From the NCBI GenBank assembly GCA_038230595.1, contig JBBRMY010000013.1, forward strand, positions 1 through 31,372: a stretch of DNA of 31,372 bases, given 5' to 3'. Made by a program: the position numbers and the translations under genes. The stretch comes from JBBRMY01 sp038230595 (GTDB taxonomy: Bacteria > Bacteroidota > Ignavibacteria > Tepidaquicellales > Tepidaquicellaceae). How positions within the stretch are numbered: the stretch's first letter is position 1; every line of letters starts with the position of its first letter. Below are positions 1-7,521 of the stretch, in pieces. Under the pieces are notes generated by a model. It was not told the origin of the DNA, did no database searches, and saw nothing but the letters and a program-made list of their open reading frames with translations.

Positions 1-414
1 GATCTGTTCTTTTCATTTTTTAAAAGACAGACATTATTAATAAAAGGTTTTGCAGGGGAAGTACGTTCAGATAAGCTGGAAGATGCAGATCTATTTAGAA
101 TTGGCGGAACAAAATATGTTAGAGGTTACCGCAACGAGCAGTTTCTTGCATCAAAATTAACCGGAGGAAATACTGAGCTAAGGTATTCCATAGGTGCAAA
201 AAGTTTTCTCTTTGGATTCTATGATTTCGGTTATTACTTCAGACCTCAAGATGTTTTGAACAGCATTGATGAAGAAAAAGGATTTTTATTCGGATATGGA
301 TTAGGAATTCGGCTTGAAACTCAACTGGGAGTGATCGGAGTCAGCTATGCATTAGGCAAAGGTGATGGAGTATCTGACGGAAAGATAAATTTTGGATTAA
401 TTAATAATTTTTAA
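1..414 (+). CDS. Omp85/BamA-family outer-membrane barrel protein, C-terminal fragment
   Basis: The reading frame is open from the left edge and gives 137 residues before a TAA, followed directly by TAG. Residues 41-44 read RGYR. This is the RGY/RGF motif of the barrel-inserted loop L6 that marks the Omp85 superfamily (BamA, TamA and related surface-antigen proteins). It is followed by alternating beta-strand segments (for example LFGFYDFGYYF) and a final strand ending in Phe, as expected for a C-terminal beta-signal. The protein would sit in the outer membrane and act in insertion or translocation of proteins. The N-terminal POTRA region is outside the window, so BamA, TamA and patatin-fused versions cannot be told apart. 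Family assignment is fairly secure; the exact role is inferred. Confidence 0.75.
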   Translation, partial: DLFFSFFKRQTLLIKGFAGEVRSDKLEDADLFRIGGTKYVRGYRNEQFLASKLTGGNTELRYSIGAKSFLFGFYDFGYYFRPQDVLNSIDEEKGFLFGYGLGIRLETQLGVIGVSYALGKGDGVSDGKINFGLINNF

Positions 415-425
415 TAGAAGTTGTC

Positions 426-450
426 ATCCCCGAATGCTGTTATCGGGGAT
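426..450. repeat. REP-like inverted repeat in intergenic gap
   Basis: ATCCCCGA at 426-433 is the inverse of TCGGGGAT at 443-450, and the right arm continues into a second partial palindrome, ATCGGGGATCCCGAT (442-456). It lies in the gene-free stretch between the Omp85 stop and the end of the DUF2851 gene. GC-rich hairpins of this type are typical of dispersed extragenic repeats. Copy number in the genome is unknown. Confidence 0.5.
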
Positions 451-484
451 CCCGATAATCGCTGTGAAATATTCAAACTAGTTC

Positions 485-508
485 TTTTCCCTGTCAGGTT
501 GCTTTTAA
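485..508 (+). repeat. Dispersed repeat, copy A (CCCTGTCAGG family)
   Basis: The core CCCTGTCAGGTTGCTTTT (489-506) with its flanks matches the minus strand of 29927-29950 at all but one position over 24 bases. The two copies lie about 29.4 kb apart, both in intergenic DNA. ACCTGACAGG-type palindromes are, to my knowledge, frequent extragenic elements in Bacteroidota genomes. Here only one arm is present. Confidence 0.5.
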
Positions 509-527
509 AAATGTCTATTTCTCCGCC

Positions 528-566
528 GTTGGTGTTTTAGTTCCGGTTTATCGGAACGTCACCAAC
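528..566. repeat. Composite inverted repeat downstream of the DUF2851 gene
   Basis: The outer arms are GTTGGTG (528-534) and CACCAAC (560-566). A nested inner stem is GTTCCG (540-545) with CGGAAC (552-557). The result is a 39-base hairpin with an asymmetric internal loop. It lies about 30 bases past the stop of the minus-strand DUF2851 gene, so it could end that transcript, but no clear T-run follows on either strand. The word GTTGGTGTTT recurs on the minus strand within 10280-10294. Confidence 0.5.
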
Positions 567-598
567 AGCCACATGAAAGCTCGTATAACACAAAACAT

Positions 599-2011
599 TC
601 AATACACGATTATCATCAGCGGCTCTTTAACCATATTATTCTCAAATACTACATCTCCAATCTCGCAATCAACGCATTTTCCTTTTACGCAATAATAATT
701 ATGAAGCTGAATTATTCCCTGCTCTTCACATAAAGTTTTGATCTTATATTCAAGCTGCTGCTGCATTACCTTTGTTATCTTATTCGGAGTGTTTGAATTT
801 TTACCGGTGGAATACAGTGAGCTGATATTATCAATTATATTCTGCATTGAAGGATCCTTATCATTAAAACTCCTTGCATAAAAAAGCGCAAACGGCAATA
901 TCACATTTGTGATAATTTCTGAAATTCTTGAAGAGCCGACCACAGCCGAAGGCGAAGATGACTCTTTTCCTATATCATAATGCGAAGTCCAGTAGTCATC
1001 AGCTTTTATTCCGGCAAGAATATCAGCTACAGTATCTAAAAAATCAGAATTATTTTTTATTGGTTCAAATATTTTTTTAAGCAGATCGTTATTTAATAAT
1101 TCATTCAATACAGCAGATGAGTATGCTAATCTTACAGAAGAAAAATTTGAAGGACGAAGCCGGAAAAATACCCACTCTGATCTATCCATGATTTCAGGAT
1201 TGCTGACAAGATGCTTGCTTTCATTTTTCAGCGAAACAATATAAGGGTCTTTAATCTTTACGCCTTTCAAAAATCCGCTGATCTCAAAAACGAGCGAGCT
1301 GATCGCAGTCTTTTCTGCTTTTATATTTTTTAACTTTTCATAATGAGATGCGATCAATGAAGAAAATTTTAGAAAGGGCTCCTTGTTCTTTGAATATCCA
1401 AGTGCTTCATTTATAAATGTATATAAAGTGATCTCCCAATGTTCCTTGCTTTTCAGATCATAATTATTTGCATGAAAAAATTCTTCAATTCTTTTCGAGC
1501 GCTCATTGATCCTCACTCCTCCCAGCTTATTTATCCAGTTAGCTTTTACCGTCATCGGAGCTTTATTGATCAGATCACGGCAGGGAAGCTTAAACTCAGG
1601 AGACGGATCATTTATTATTTCTCTCCAGATAAAATGAATAGAACGGGTCAGGAATTTTGATAATACAACTGTTGGAATTGTTCTTGACTGCTTTGCTTTC
1701 GGCAATTCAATTTTTTCATCATCTTCATCCCAAAAAACGATCTGCAAAACAACTTTATTATATTTATTGTTTTTAAAATGGTCATGGGCATTCCAGTCTT
1801 TGAAAGTCCTGTGGATCTCCATATCACCGAAGAAAACTTTTCCGTCGATCCTGATCGTAAGATCTTTATAATCAGGTCCTTCATCAAAGTTGAGCTGACC
1901 TTTATCCAGAATTTCAACTATCTGCCATTCTGTCGTTAAAAGGTCTTTATAATATGCATCGTTCTCCCAGATCCGGGATATGAACTTCTCATTAAGGGTA
2001 AGTTTTTTCAT
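599..2011 (-). CDS. DUF2851 family protein
   Basis: This is a 470-residue cytoplasmic protein with no signal peptide. The N-terminal part has the DUF2851 pattern: GQLNFDEGPD (38-47), then GDMEIH (62-67), DW (72-73) and H76/H78, followed by a hydrophobic strand. No function is established for the family. The ordered Asp47, Glu65, His67, Asp72 and His78 look like a catalytic or metal-binding set, which is inference. The C-terminus has four cysteines, C428, C441, C446 and C449 (C-x12-C-x4-C-x2-C), which could hold a metal or Fe-S cluster. Length suits the family (roughly 400-450). It is divergent from the TPR lipoprotein, with 60 bp between starts. Family call secure, function unknown. Confidence 0.85.
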   Translation of the reverse strand: MKKLTLNEKFISRIWENDAYYKDLLTTEWQIVEILDKGQLNFDEGPDYKDLTIRIDGKVFFGDMEIHRTFKDWNAHDHFKNNKYNKVVLQIVFWDEDDEKIELPKAKQSRTIPTVVLSKFLTRSIHFIWREIINDPSPEFKLPCRDLINKAPMTVKANWINKLGGVRINERSKRIEEFFHANNYDLKSKEHWEITLYTFINEALGYSKNKEPFLKFSSLIASHYEKLKNIKAEKTAISSLVFEISGFLKGVKIKDPYIVSLKNESKHLVSNPEIMDRSEWVFFRLRPSNFSSVRLAYSSAVLNELLNNDLLKKIFEPIKNNSDFLDTVADILAGIKADDYWTSHYDIGKESSSPSAVVGSSRISEIITNVILPFALFYARSFNDKDPSMQNIIDNISSLYSTGKNSNTPNKITKVMQQQLEYKIKTLCEEQGIIQLHNYYCVKGKCVDCEIGDVVFENNMVKEPLMIIVY

Positions 2012-2071
2012 TAATAATTAGGTATGAATTTTATAAATTAAAATAACAAAAATATCTTAACAAAAAAACTA

Positions 2072-2671
2072 ATGTATAAGACAAAATTTAATGTTGGTAT
2101 CTTGCTGTTGGCAGTGATGCTTATGGCTTCTGCAGGAATATTTACAGGCTGTTCTAAAGGCGGTGCTGCAAAAAGTGAGCAGGCTTATCTTGAAGAGGCA
2201 AAAGCTAAGTATGATGCGAAGGAATTTCAGCAGTCAATTGATCTTTATAAGGATTTTGTAAAAACATATCCGAAATCGGATAAGGCTATCTTCGCTTATA
2301 ATCAGATCGCAGGCATTTATTTCGAAAGCATGAAAAATTATCCTGAAACAATTAAGACTTACAAAGAGCTTGCAGATAAATATCCAAATACAAAGGAAGC
2401 AAAACAGTCCTTGTTCATGGTAGCTTTTATCTATGACGAGACTATGAAAGATAAGGAAAATGCTAAGACAGCTTACAAGCAGTTTTTAGATAAATATCCT
2501 AAGGATACTGATGAAAATGATAAGATGAGTGAATCAGCCAGAATGATGCTTCAAACTTTGGAATCCGGTAAATCAATTGAAGATATGATAAAAGAGAACA
2601 GCGCTAATACAAAAGATAATATTAAAACTGATTCTTTAACCACAAAGAAAAAAGCTCCGGATACAAAATAA
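2072..2671 (+). CDS. TPR lipoprotein, BamD/YbgF-like
   Basis: This 199-residue protein starts with a lipoprotein signal peptide whose lipobox is IFTGC, placing the lipidated cysteine at residue 27. Residues about 36-165 hold three to four TPR-like helical hairpins with the recurrent A-x2-Y-K-x-L/F-x3-Y-P signature (KDFVKTYP, KELADKYP, KQFLDKYP). That pattern is shared by BamD (outer-membrane protein assembly) and the YbgF/CpoB C-terminal domain. The C-terminal 35 residues are Lys/Asp/Thr-rich and probably disordered. At 199 residues it is shorter than E. coli BamD (about 245). A monocistronic unit is likely, since a strong terminator follows at once. A role in outer-membrane assembly is inferred; a general TPR scaffold is the alternative. 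Confidence 0.75.
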   Translation: MYKTKFNVGILLLAVMLMASAGIFTGCSKGGAAKSEQAYLEEAKAKYDAKEFQQSIDLYKDFVKTYPKSDKAIFAYNQIAGIYFESMKNYPETIKTYKELADKYPNTKEAKQSLFMVAFIYDETMKDKENAKTAYKQFLDKYPKDTDENDKMSESARMMLQTLESGKSIEDMIKENSANTKDNIKTDSLTTKKKAPDTK

Positions 2672-2701
2672 ATTTATTTTTAGATCTTAAGTTTTCTATG
2701 G

Positions 2702-2729
2702 GCGGACTTTAAGTCCGCTCTTTTTGTTT
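2702..2729 (+). terminator. Rho-independent terminator after the TPR lipoprotein gene
   Basis: GCGGACTT (2702-2709) pairs with AAGTCCGC (2711-2718), in practice a 6-bp GC-rich stem with a TTTAA loop, followed by TCTTTTTGTTT. It sits 30 bases past the stop. Confidence 0.85.
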
Positions 2730-2755
2730 ATAATCATACGTAAACCAAAAGCGGA

Positions 2756-2777
2756 ACGTTATGCTAAAGTATAACGT
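2756..2777. promoter_or_regulatory. Inverted repeat just upstream of the DUF58 gene, possible operator
   Basis: ACGTTAT (2756-2762) and ATAACGT (2771-2777) form a 7-bp inverted repeat with an 8-base spacer, ending 11 bases before the ATG at 2789. The position suits an operator or a 5'-UTR hairpin covering the translation start region. No known consensus is recognised. Confidence 0.3.
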
Positions 2778-2788
2778 ATATATAGTGT

Positions 2789-3766
2789 ATGGATAATAAT
2801 TCCGGCAGAAAATACCTGATACCTGAAGTTGCTTCCCGTGTCTCCAATATGGAGCTTCGCGCTAAAGCTGTTGTCGAAGGATTTATGACCGGGATGCACA
2901 AGTCCCCATTTCATGGATTCTCAGTAGAGTTTGCTGAGCACAGGCAATATATACCCGGCGATGATCTGAAATTTCTCGACTGGAAGCTCTATGCAAGAAC
3001 GGAAAGATATTATATAAAAAGATTCGAAGAAGAAACAAATATGAAAAGCTACATTCTTCTTGATATCAGTAAGTCGATGGATTTTGCAGGTGAAAAAGCA
3101 GTTCCTGAGAAGAAAAGCAAAAATCTTCTAAAAAATATTTTTTCTTCAGCGAAAGGAGAAGTTCAGCCTAAAGGATTAACAAAGCTGCAATATGCGTCTT
3201 ATCTCGCAGCTTCACTTTCCTACCTGATGCACTTGCAGAGAGATGCAACTTCCTTAACAACTTACGACACAAAAATAAGAAGTTATATTCCACCAAGAGC
3301 AACTGATACAAATCTCAGAAAAATATTAATTGAGCTTGAAAAACTTTCATCAAAAAATGAAACGGGCACGGCAAGATCACTTGCTGAGATAGCTGAAAAG
3401 GTAAAGCGACGAGGAATGGTAATAGTGATAAGTGATCTTTTTGATGATCAGAAGGAAGTGCTGAAAGCTTTGCGTCACTTTAAGCACAAAAAAAATGAAG
3501 TGATAGTTTTCCAGATCCTTGATCCTCTGGAAATAAATTTTCTTGAAGGAAATCCTGTGACATTAATGGATATTGAAACAAAAGAAGAGCTATATTCACA
3601 GCCTGCTTCAATACAAAAAGCTTACAGAGAAACGATAAAGGAATTCACCGATACTTACAGAAAAGAATTCAAGAAGAATGATATTGATTATCTGATGATA
3701 TCAACCGAAACACCCTTCGACAAAGCCCTGTACAATTATCTTTTAAAGAGAAAAAGAGCAAAGTAA
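2789..3766 (+). CDS. DUF58 domain-containing protein (vWA-like)
   Basis: This is a 325-residue soluble protein. Residues 43-71 carry the DUF58 signature, including HGFSVEF, PGDDLKFLDW and YART. A vWA-type fold follows with a MIDAS-like DISKS (92-96) and a later VISDLFD strand (214-220). DUF58 proteins normally pair with MoxR AAA+ ATPases and act in envelope or metallo-protein maturation. No MoxR gene is next to this one. Residues about 101-130, Lys-rich, look like an insertion between the MIDAS strand and the following helix. It is convergent with the GWxTD gene, with 11 bp between stops. Family assignment is very likely; the biological role is unknown. Confidence 0.88.
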   Translation: MDNNSGRKYLIPEVASRVSNMELRAKAVVEGFMTGMHKSPFHGFSVEFAEHRQYIPGDDLKFLDWKLYARTERYYIKRFEEETNMKSYILLDISKSMDFAGEKAVPEKKSKNLLKNIFSSAKGEVQPKGLTKLQYASYLAASLSYLMHLQRDATSLTTYDTKIRSYIPPRATDTNLRKILIELEKLSSKNETGTARSLAEIAEKVKRRGMVIVISDLFDDQKEVLKALRHFKHKKNEVIVFQILDPLEINFLEGNPVTLMDIETKEELYSQPASIQKAYRETIKEFTDTYRKEFKKNDIDYLMISTETPFDKALYNYLLKRKRAK

Positions 3767-3777
3767 AAATTTTGATC

Positions 3778-5082
3778 CTATCTGGACTTAAATGTTTCAT
3801 AAATAGGAGTCAGCAATCTGTAATCTCCAAAGCCTGAATCATCGATAAAGACAAACTGCCTGTTTGCATCATAATAATCCCACACTTCATATGGCTTTGC
3901 ATTTCCATCGAACGGATGCCTGTCAATAGATCCAGGTACTCCAAAAATAATATAAACCATTCCCATATCCGTTTTCCATCCTTCTTTGTAATTTGAATAT
4001 TTTTCATTCGCAATTTTCACGCGTGAATAATATTCTATCATCAGCTCATTGCGGGTAGTATTCGGTGACGGATCTTTGCTTTTCCAGAACTCAATAAACT
4101 TTCTTTCCTTTTCCGCTGTTGATTTGGATTCTTTGATCTTTTTAAGCTCATCTGATCTTGCAATGTAAACCATTTGACTGATAGCCAGATCAAGATCTTT
4201 TATATTAAATGGAAGTCCAAGCCACCTGTCATTAAAATTCTTTGAGGCAAGAACTGTTCCGGCAGAGCTTTTAATATCAAGTTTGTAGTCACCTATTACA
4301 AAATTGTCGGTTGGGATTCTTTCAATAATTTTATTTGAGCCCGGCTGAAGTGTATATGGATTTACTTTTTTTAATACTTCAGTGTTTTTTGCATCTACAA
4401 AGGAATAAGTAATGTTTACATCTTCTGGGATGGTTTTTTTATTGTATAGCTCATAAAAAAGAAAGAACTCTTTTAGATTTCCGATATTATTATTTATAGA
4501 AGGAGTGATCGATTGCTTTCCGGCTCCGTCTTTACCATAGTCTGAAACAAGCATCATACTGCTTGAATAAATTTCTGAAGAAGAAATGTTTACCGTTAAA
4601 GGATAATTTTTCTGAACATTCAGAGTAGCATTTTTATCGGTTACATTTACATTCAGATTGTACTTGCCGGGAGCTATCGGATAAGACTTTATTGCGATCT
4701 TTGAATCTTCCTTATAGTTCTTATTTCCTTTTGCAACCGATAGATCTTCAGAATAAGTATCATTAAAAATTGTTCTGTTTGTTTCATCAGTCAGCTTTAA
4801 AGTATAGCTTATCTGTGCAGTTCGCATTCCAGAAGAATTACTTTTGAACTGCAGATTATCATAGGGCACTTCCAGGTATATATCCAATCTTGCATTCAAA
4901 CTGTCCGGAAAATAAAAAACCAGCGGATCTGTATAAAAGGATTCTCTTGAACCGTTATAATTATTTAAAGATTTGTCCTGTAGCTGCGAATATAAAGGGA
5001 GGGTGCCGCTTAGTAGGAAGCCGAGCAATAAAGCCAGGCTCAATGTAAAACCACAAGGGGTGATTTTTTTAGAGTGTTTCAT
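3778..5082 (-). CDS. GWxTD domain-containing secreted protein
   Basis: The 434-residue product has a Sec signal peptide (hydrophobic core about residues 12-30, likely cleavage near PLYSQ). Two beta-rich sandwich-like regions follow (about 50-180 and 190-290). The C-terminal GWxTD domain has the defining GWKTD at 368-372, then MGMVYIIFGVPG. It is preceded by the family's helical stretch with DPSPNT and a YYSRVKIANEKY segment. GWxTD domains are common in Bacteroidota, Chlorobiota and Acidobacteriota proteins; function is not established. The start has AAAGG about 8 bases upstream of ATG. It is probably periplasmic or surface-associated, and monocistronic. Confidence 0.85.
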   Translation of the reverse strand: MKHSKKITPCGFTLSLALLLGFLLSGTLPLYSQLQDKSLNNYNGSRESFYTDPLVFYFPDSLNARLDIYLEVPYDNLQFKSNSSGMRTAQISYTLKLTDETNRTIFNDTYSEDLSVAKGNKNYKEDSKIAIKSYPIAPGKYNLNVNVTDKNATLNVQKNYPLTVNISSSEIYSSSMMLVSDYGKDGAGKQSITPSINNNIGNLKEFFLFYELYNKKTIPEDVNITYSFVDAKNTEVLKKVNPYTLQPGSNKIIERIPTDNFVIGDYKLDIKSSAGTVLASKNFNDRWLGLPFNIKDLDLAISQMVYIARSDELKKIKESKSTAEKERKFIEFWKSKDPSPNTTRNELMIEYYSRVKIANEKYSNYKEGWKTDMGMVYIIFGVPGSIDRHPFDGNAKPYEVWDYYDANRQFVFIDDSGFGDYRLLTPIYETFKSR

Positions 5083-5268
5083 GTTTATCCCTTTAAAGGA
5101 ATTTAAATATCATTTTCCGGGGGTATTGAATGATATATTCTCCTGAATTAATTTATGAATATTTTAAAGAATTTAAGTAAATCTGCCAATTTAAAACAGT
5201 GGTTTATTAAATCCCACCCTGAATCTATAACAAATTTTTAATTTATAAAATTTATGGTTTTTTTTGTT

Positions 5269-5288
5269 ATTCCAGCGAAAACTAGAAT
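5269..5288. repeat. Imperfect REP-like repeat (ATTCCAG...CTAGAAT)
   Basis: ATTCCAG (5269-5275) and CTAGAAT (5282-5288) flank CGAAAA. They resemble the widespread ATTCC-AGCGAAAGCT-GGAAT class of extragenic hairpins, with one arm decayed. It lies in the 266-base gap between the GWxTD gene and the first propeller gene. Nothing else is recognised in that gap. Confidence 0.4.
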
Positions 5289-5348
5289 CCAAACATACAA
5301 TTTGACGTAAAGTGATTTTGTAAAACCAAATTTTCCGTTTCCTCTTTG

Positions 5349-7481
5349 CTACTTGATCAACAGCATCTTCTTAGTTTCTAAAAAGTCATTTGAAGATAAC
5401 TGATAATAATAAATTCCTGACGAAAGTTTAGAAGCCTCAAATGTTCTTTCATAAACTCCTGAATGCATTTCCTCGTTAACAATCGAAGCAACTTCTTTTC
5501 CCAGAATATCATATATTTTCAATTTCACAAAAGAGGTAAAAGGTATATCGAATTTAATCGATGTTGTAGGATTAAACGGGTTTGGATAATTCTGGTGTAA
5601 TACAAATCCATTAGGAATAATTTCGTATGGAGTTAAAATACCTGTAATAGTATTATCATACTCAAGAACCATTCCGCCATCTCCAACAGCCCATGCACGG
5701 CTTCCATCTTTACTATAATTAACCGCATTAAAGGTTCTGATTGTTTTGCGTACACTCGGAAGCCAGTTAACACCTCCATCTGTTGTTGTAAACTCATATC
5801 CTTGTAAACCAACAGCGATTCCGGTAGATGCATTTGCAAAATCCATTGCTTTAATAATTGGATAATCCGTTGATCCAACATTGATCCAATTAATTCCTGC
5901 ATTAGTAGTTTTATAAGTACTTGCAGTATTTCCATTAGCGCTTCCAGCAAAGCCTGTAACACTGTTTATAAATTTAATAAAATAAAAGGATGCTGTAGAA
6001 TCGGTAAAATATGGAACCCATGATAAAGCGCTATTCGTCGTTTTATAAATATTACATCCTCCTGAAGCATATCCGGTAAGTGAATCGGTAAAATCTAAAG
6101 CTCTTATATAGTTACCGGCTGGTAGGGGTGTTCTATTTGTCCAATCCTGTCCGCCATTAACTGTCCTTAGAATCGAAACTCCATTTACACTTGCAAAACC
6201 GATGTTCGTGTTTACAAAATCCATTTTTTCTACTGAACCCGAAACGAATGTTGTTTGAGGAGCCCATGTCCCTCCCCCGTCCGTAGTTTTCGAGATATTT
6301 CCACCTCCTCCCGCTATATAGCCGGTGTTTTCATTAACCATTTCAATAACATTTAAATCTTGAGAAATACCTGTAAATTGACCTGTAAAATTAATACCAC
6401 TATTTGTCGTTTTTGCTACAAAGCCGGATGTTCCACAAATAAACCCTGTATAATTATTTACAAAAGAAACTCCGGATAATGAACCTGTATATACTCGGGT
6501 ACTGATCTGAAACCATGATGTCCCTGAATTAGTTGATTTATAAATTGATCCACCACCGCCGCTCATAATTACTGTATTTTCATCTATGAATTTTACACAA
6601 AAAGCTTGAAAATTTGAGGCAGGTGAATTAAGCGAAGTCCATGTTTGTCCCATATTAGTAGTTCTGATACTTTTTCCGTCAATACTTGTAAAAAGTCCAG
6701 TTGTTTGCGAAGGATTGAAATCGAAAAATCGAATTGCAGAAGAACTACCCGCATTTCCATAGACAGAGTCCCACGTTGAACCACCATTGGTAGTAAGTGC
6801 TATTTTTTGTCCTCCGGATATAAATCCTGTGGTAGAGCTAATAAATTGTATGTTCTCTAATGTTATTGTCGCCGGAGTAAATATCGGAGGAACTAATGAA
6901 AATGTTGATCCGCCGTTTGTACTTTTAATAATTGTCTGAGTTTGTCCAACTGCAAAAACAACTGATGGACTTATTGCAGCTACACTAAATAGTTTCTTTG
7001 TAGTTATACTTGGGTTAGATTGTGAAAACCAAATTATTCCACCGTTAGTTGATTTAGAAATAAAACCATCAGGTCCAACTATCCAACCGGTATTTGTATC
7101 AACAAAATCCAATCCATTTTTCATAGAATCTATTGCCCCCGTCAAAGCAAACCAATTAATTCCACCGTTAGTTGTTTTCATTGGTTTATCAGGGTAATAA
7201 TAGCATATAACATATCCGGTTTGCGAATTAACAAAATCCATTTTAATAAATCCATTTGATGGTCCGAAATTTTGAATAGACCATGTTATACCTCCATCAC
7301 TTGAAATCATCATTTCCCCTAAATCGATATCATTAACACTAGCAATTAGGTTTGAAGATGAAACAGCATAAATATTAGTTATAGGATTTGTTCCTGGATA
7401 TGGACTTCTCATTATCCACTGAGAATATAAAGAGGAAGAGGCTAAAAAAAGTAAAAAAATTGAATAGATAATTTTCTTCAT
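5349..7481 (-). CDS. Ycf48/Asp-box beta-propeller protein with T9SS type A sorting domain (paralogue 1)
   Basis: This is a 710-residue exported protein. After a signal peptide (residues 1-20, ending LYSQ), about a dozen repeats of 40-50 residues follow. Each has a T-x-G/T-G-Y/F strand, as in NTGWIVG or STTGFISG, then an Asp-box such as STNGGIIW, KTTNGGINW or TTDGGVNW. This is the WD40/YVTN/BNR-like, Ycf48-related architecture, probably one or two propellers. Residues 622-710 are a T9SS type A sorting domain starting near QNYPNPFNPTTSI and ending in KKMLLIK, so the mature protein is secreted or surface-attached. It is about 40 bp downstream of its paralogue and likely co-transcribed with it. 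Ligand and role are unknown; structural or adhesive functions are possible. Confidence 0.85.
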   Translation of the reverse strand: MKKIIYSIFLLFLASSSLYSQWIMRSPYPGTNPITNIYAVSSSNLIASVNDIDLGEMMISSDGGITWSIQNFGPSNGFIKMDFVNSQTGYVICYYYPDKPMKTTNGGINWFALTGAIDSMKNGLDFVDTNTGWIVGPDGFISKSTNGGIIWFSQSNPSITTKKLFSVAAISPSVVFAVGQTQTIIKSTNGGSTFSLVPPIFTPATITLENIQFISSTTGFISGGQKIALTTNGGSTWDSVYGNAGSSSAIRFFDFNPSQTTGLFTSIDGKSIRTTNMGQTWTSLNSPASNFQAFCVKFIDENTVIMSGGGGSIYKSTNSGTSWFQISTRVYTGSLSGVSFVNNYTGFICGTSGFVAKTTNSGINFTGQFTGISQDLNVIEMVNENTGYIAGGGGNISKTTDGGGTWAPQTTFVSGSVEKMDFVNTNIGFASVNGVSILRTVNGGQDWTNRTPLPAGNYIRALDFTDSLTGYASGGCNIYKTTNSALSWVPYFTDSTASFYFIKFINSVTGFAGSANGNTASTYKTTNAGINWINVGSTDYPIIKAMDFANASTGIAVGLQGYEFTTTDGGVNWLPSVRKTIRTFNAVNYSKDGSRAWAVGDGGMVLEYDNTITGILTPYEIIPNGFVLHQNYPNPFNPTTSIKFDIPFTSFVKLKIYDILGKEVASIVNEEMHSGVYERTFEASKLSSGIYYYQLSSNDFLETKKMLLIK

Positions 7482-7521
7482 AAGATCTCGAAGTTGAAAT
7501 TTGTTTTAATGATTTTTCAAT

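Noticed and set aside
5083..5348. CCTTTAAAGG palindrome near the GWxTD start as an operator
   Set aside because: Short, AT-centred, and it includes the probable ribosome-binding AAAGG; not enough to claim a regulator site.
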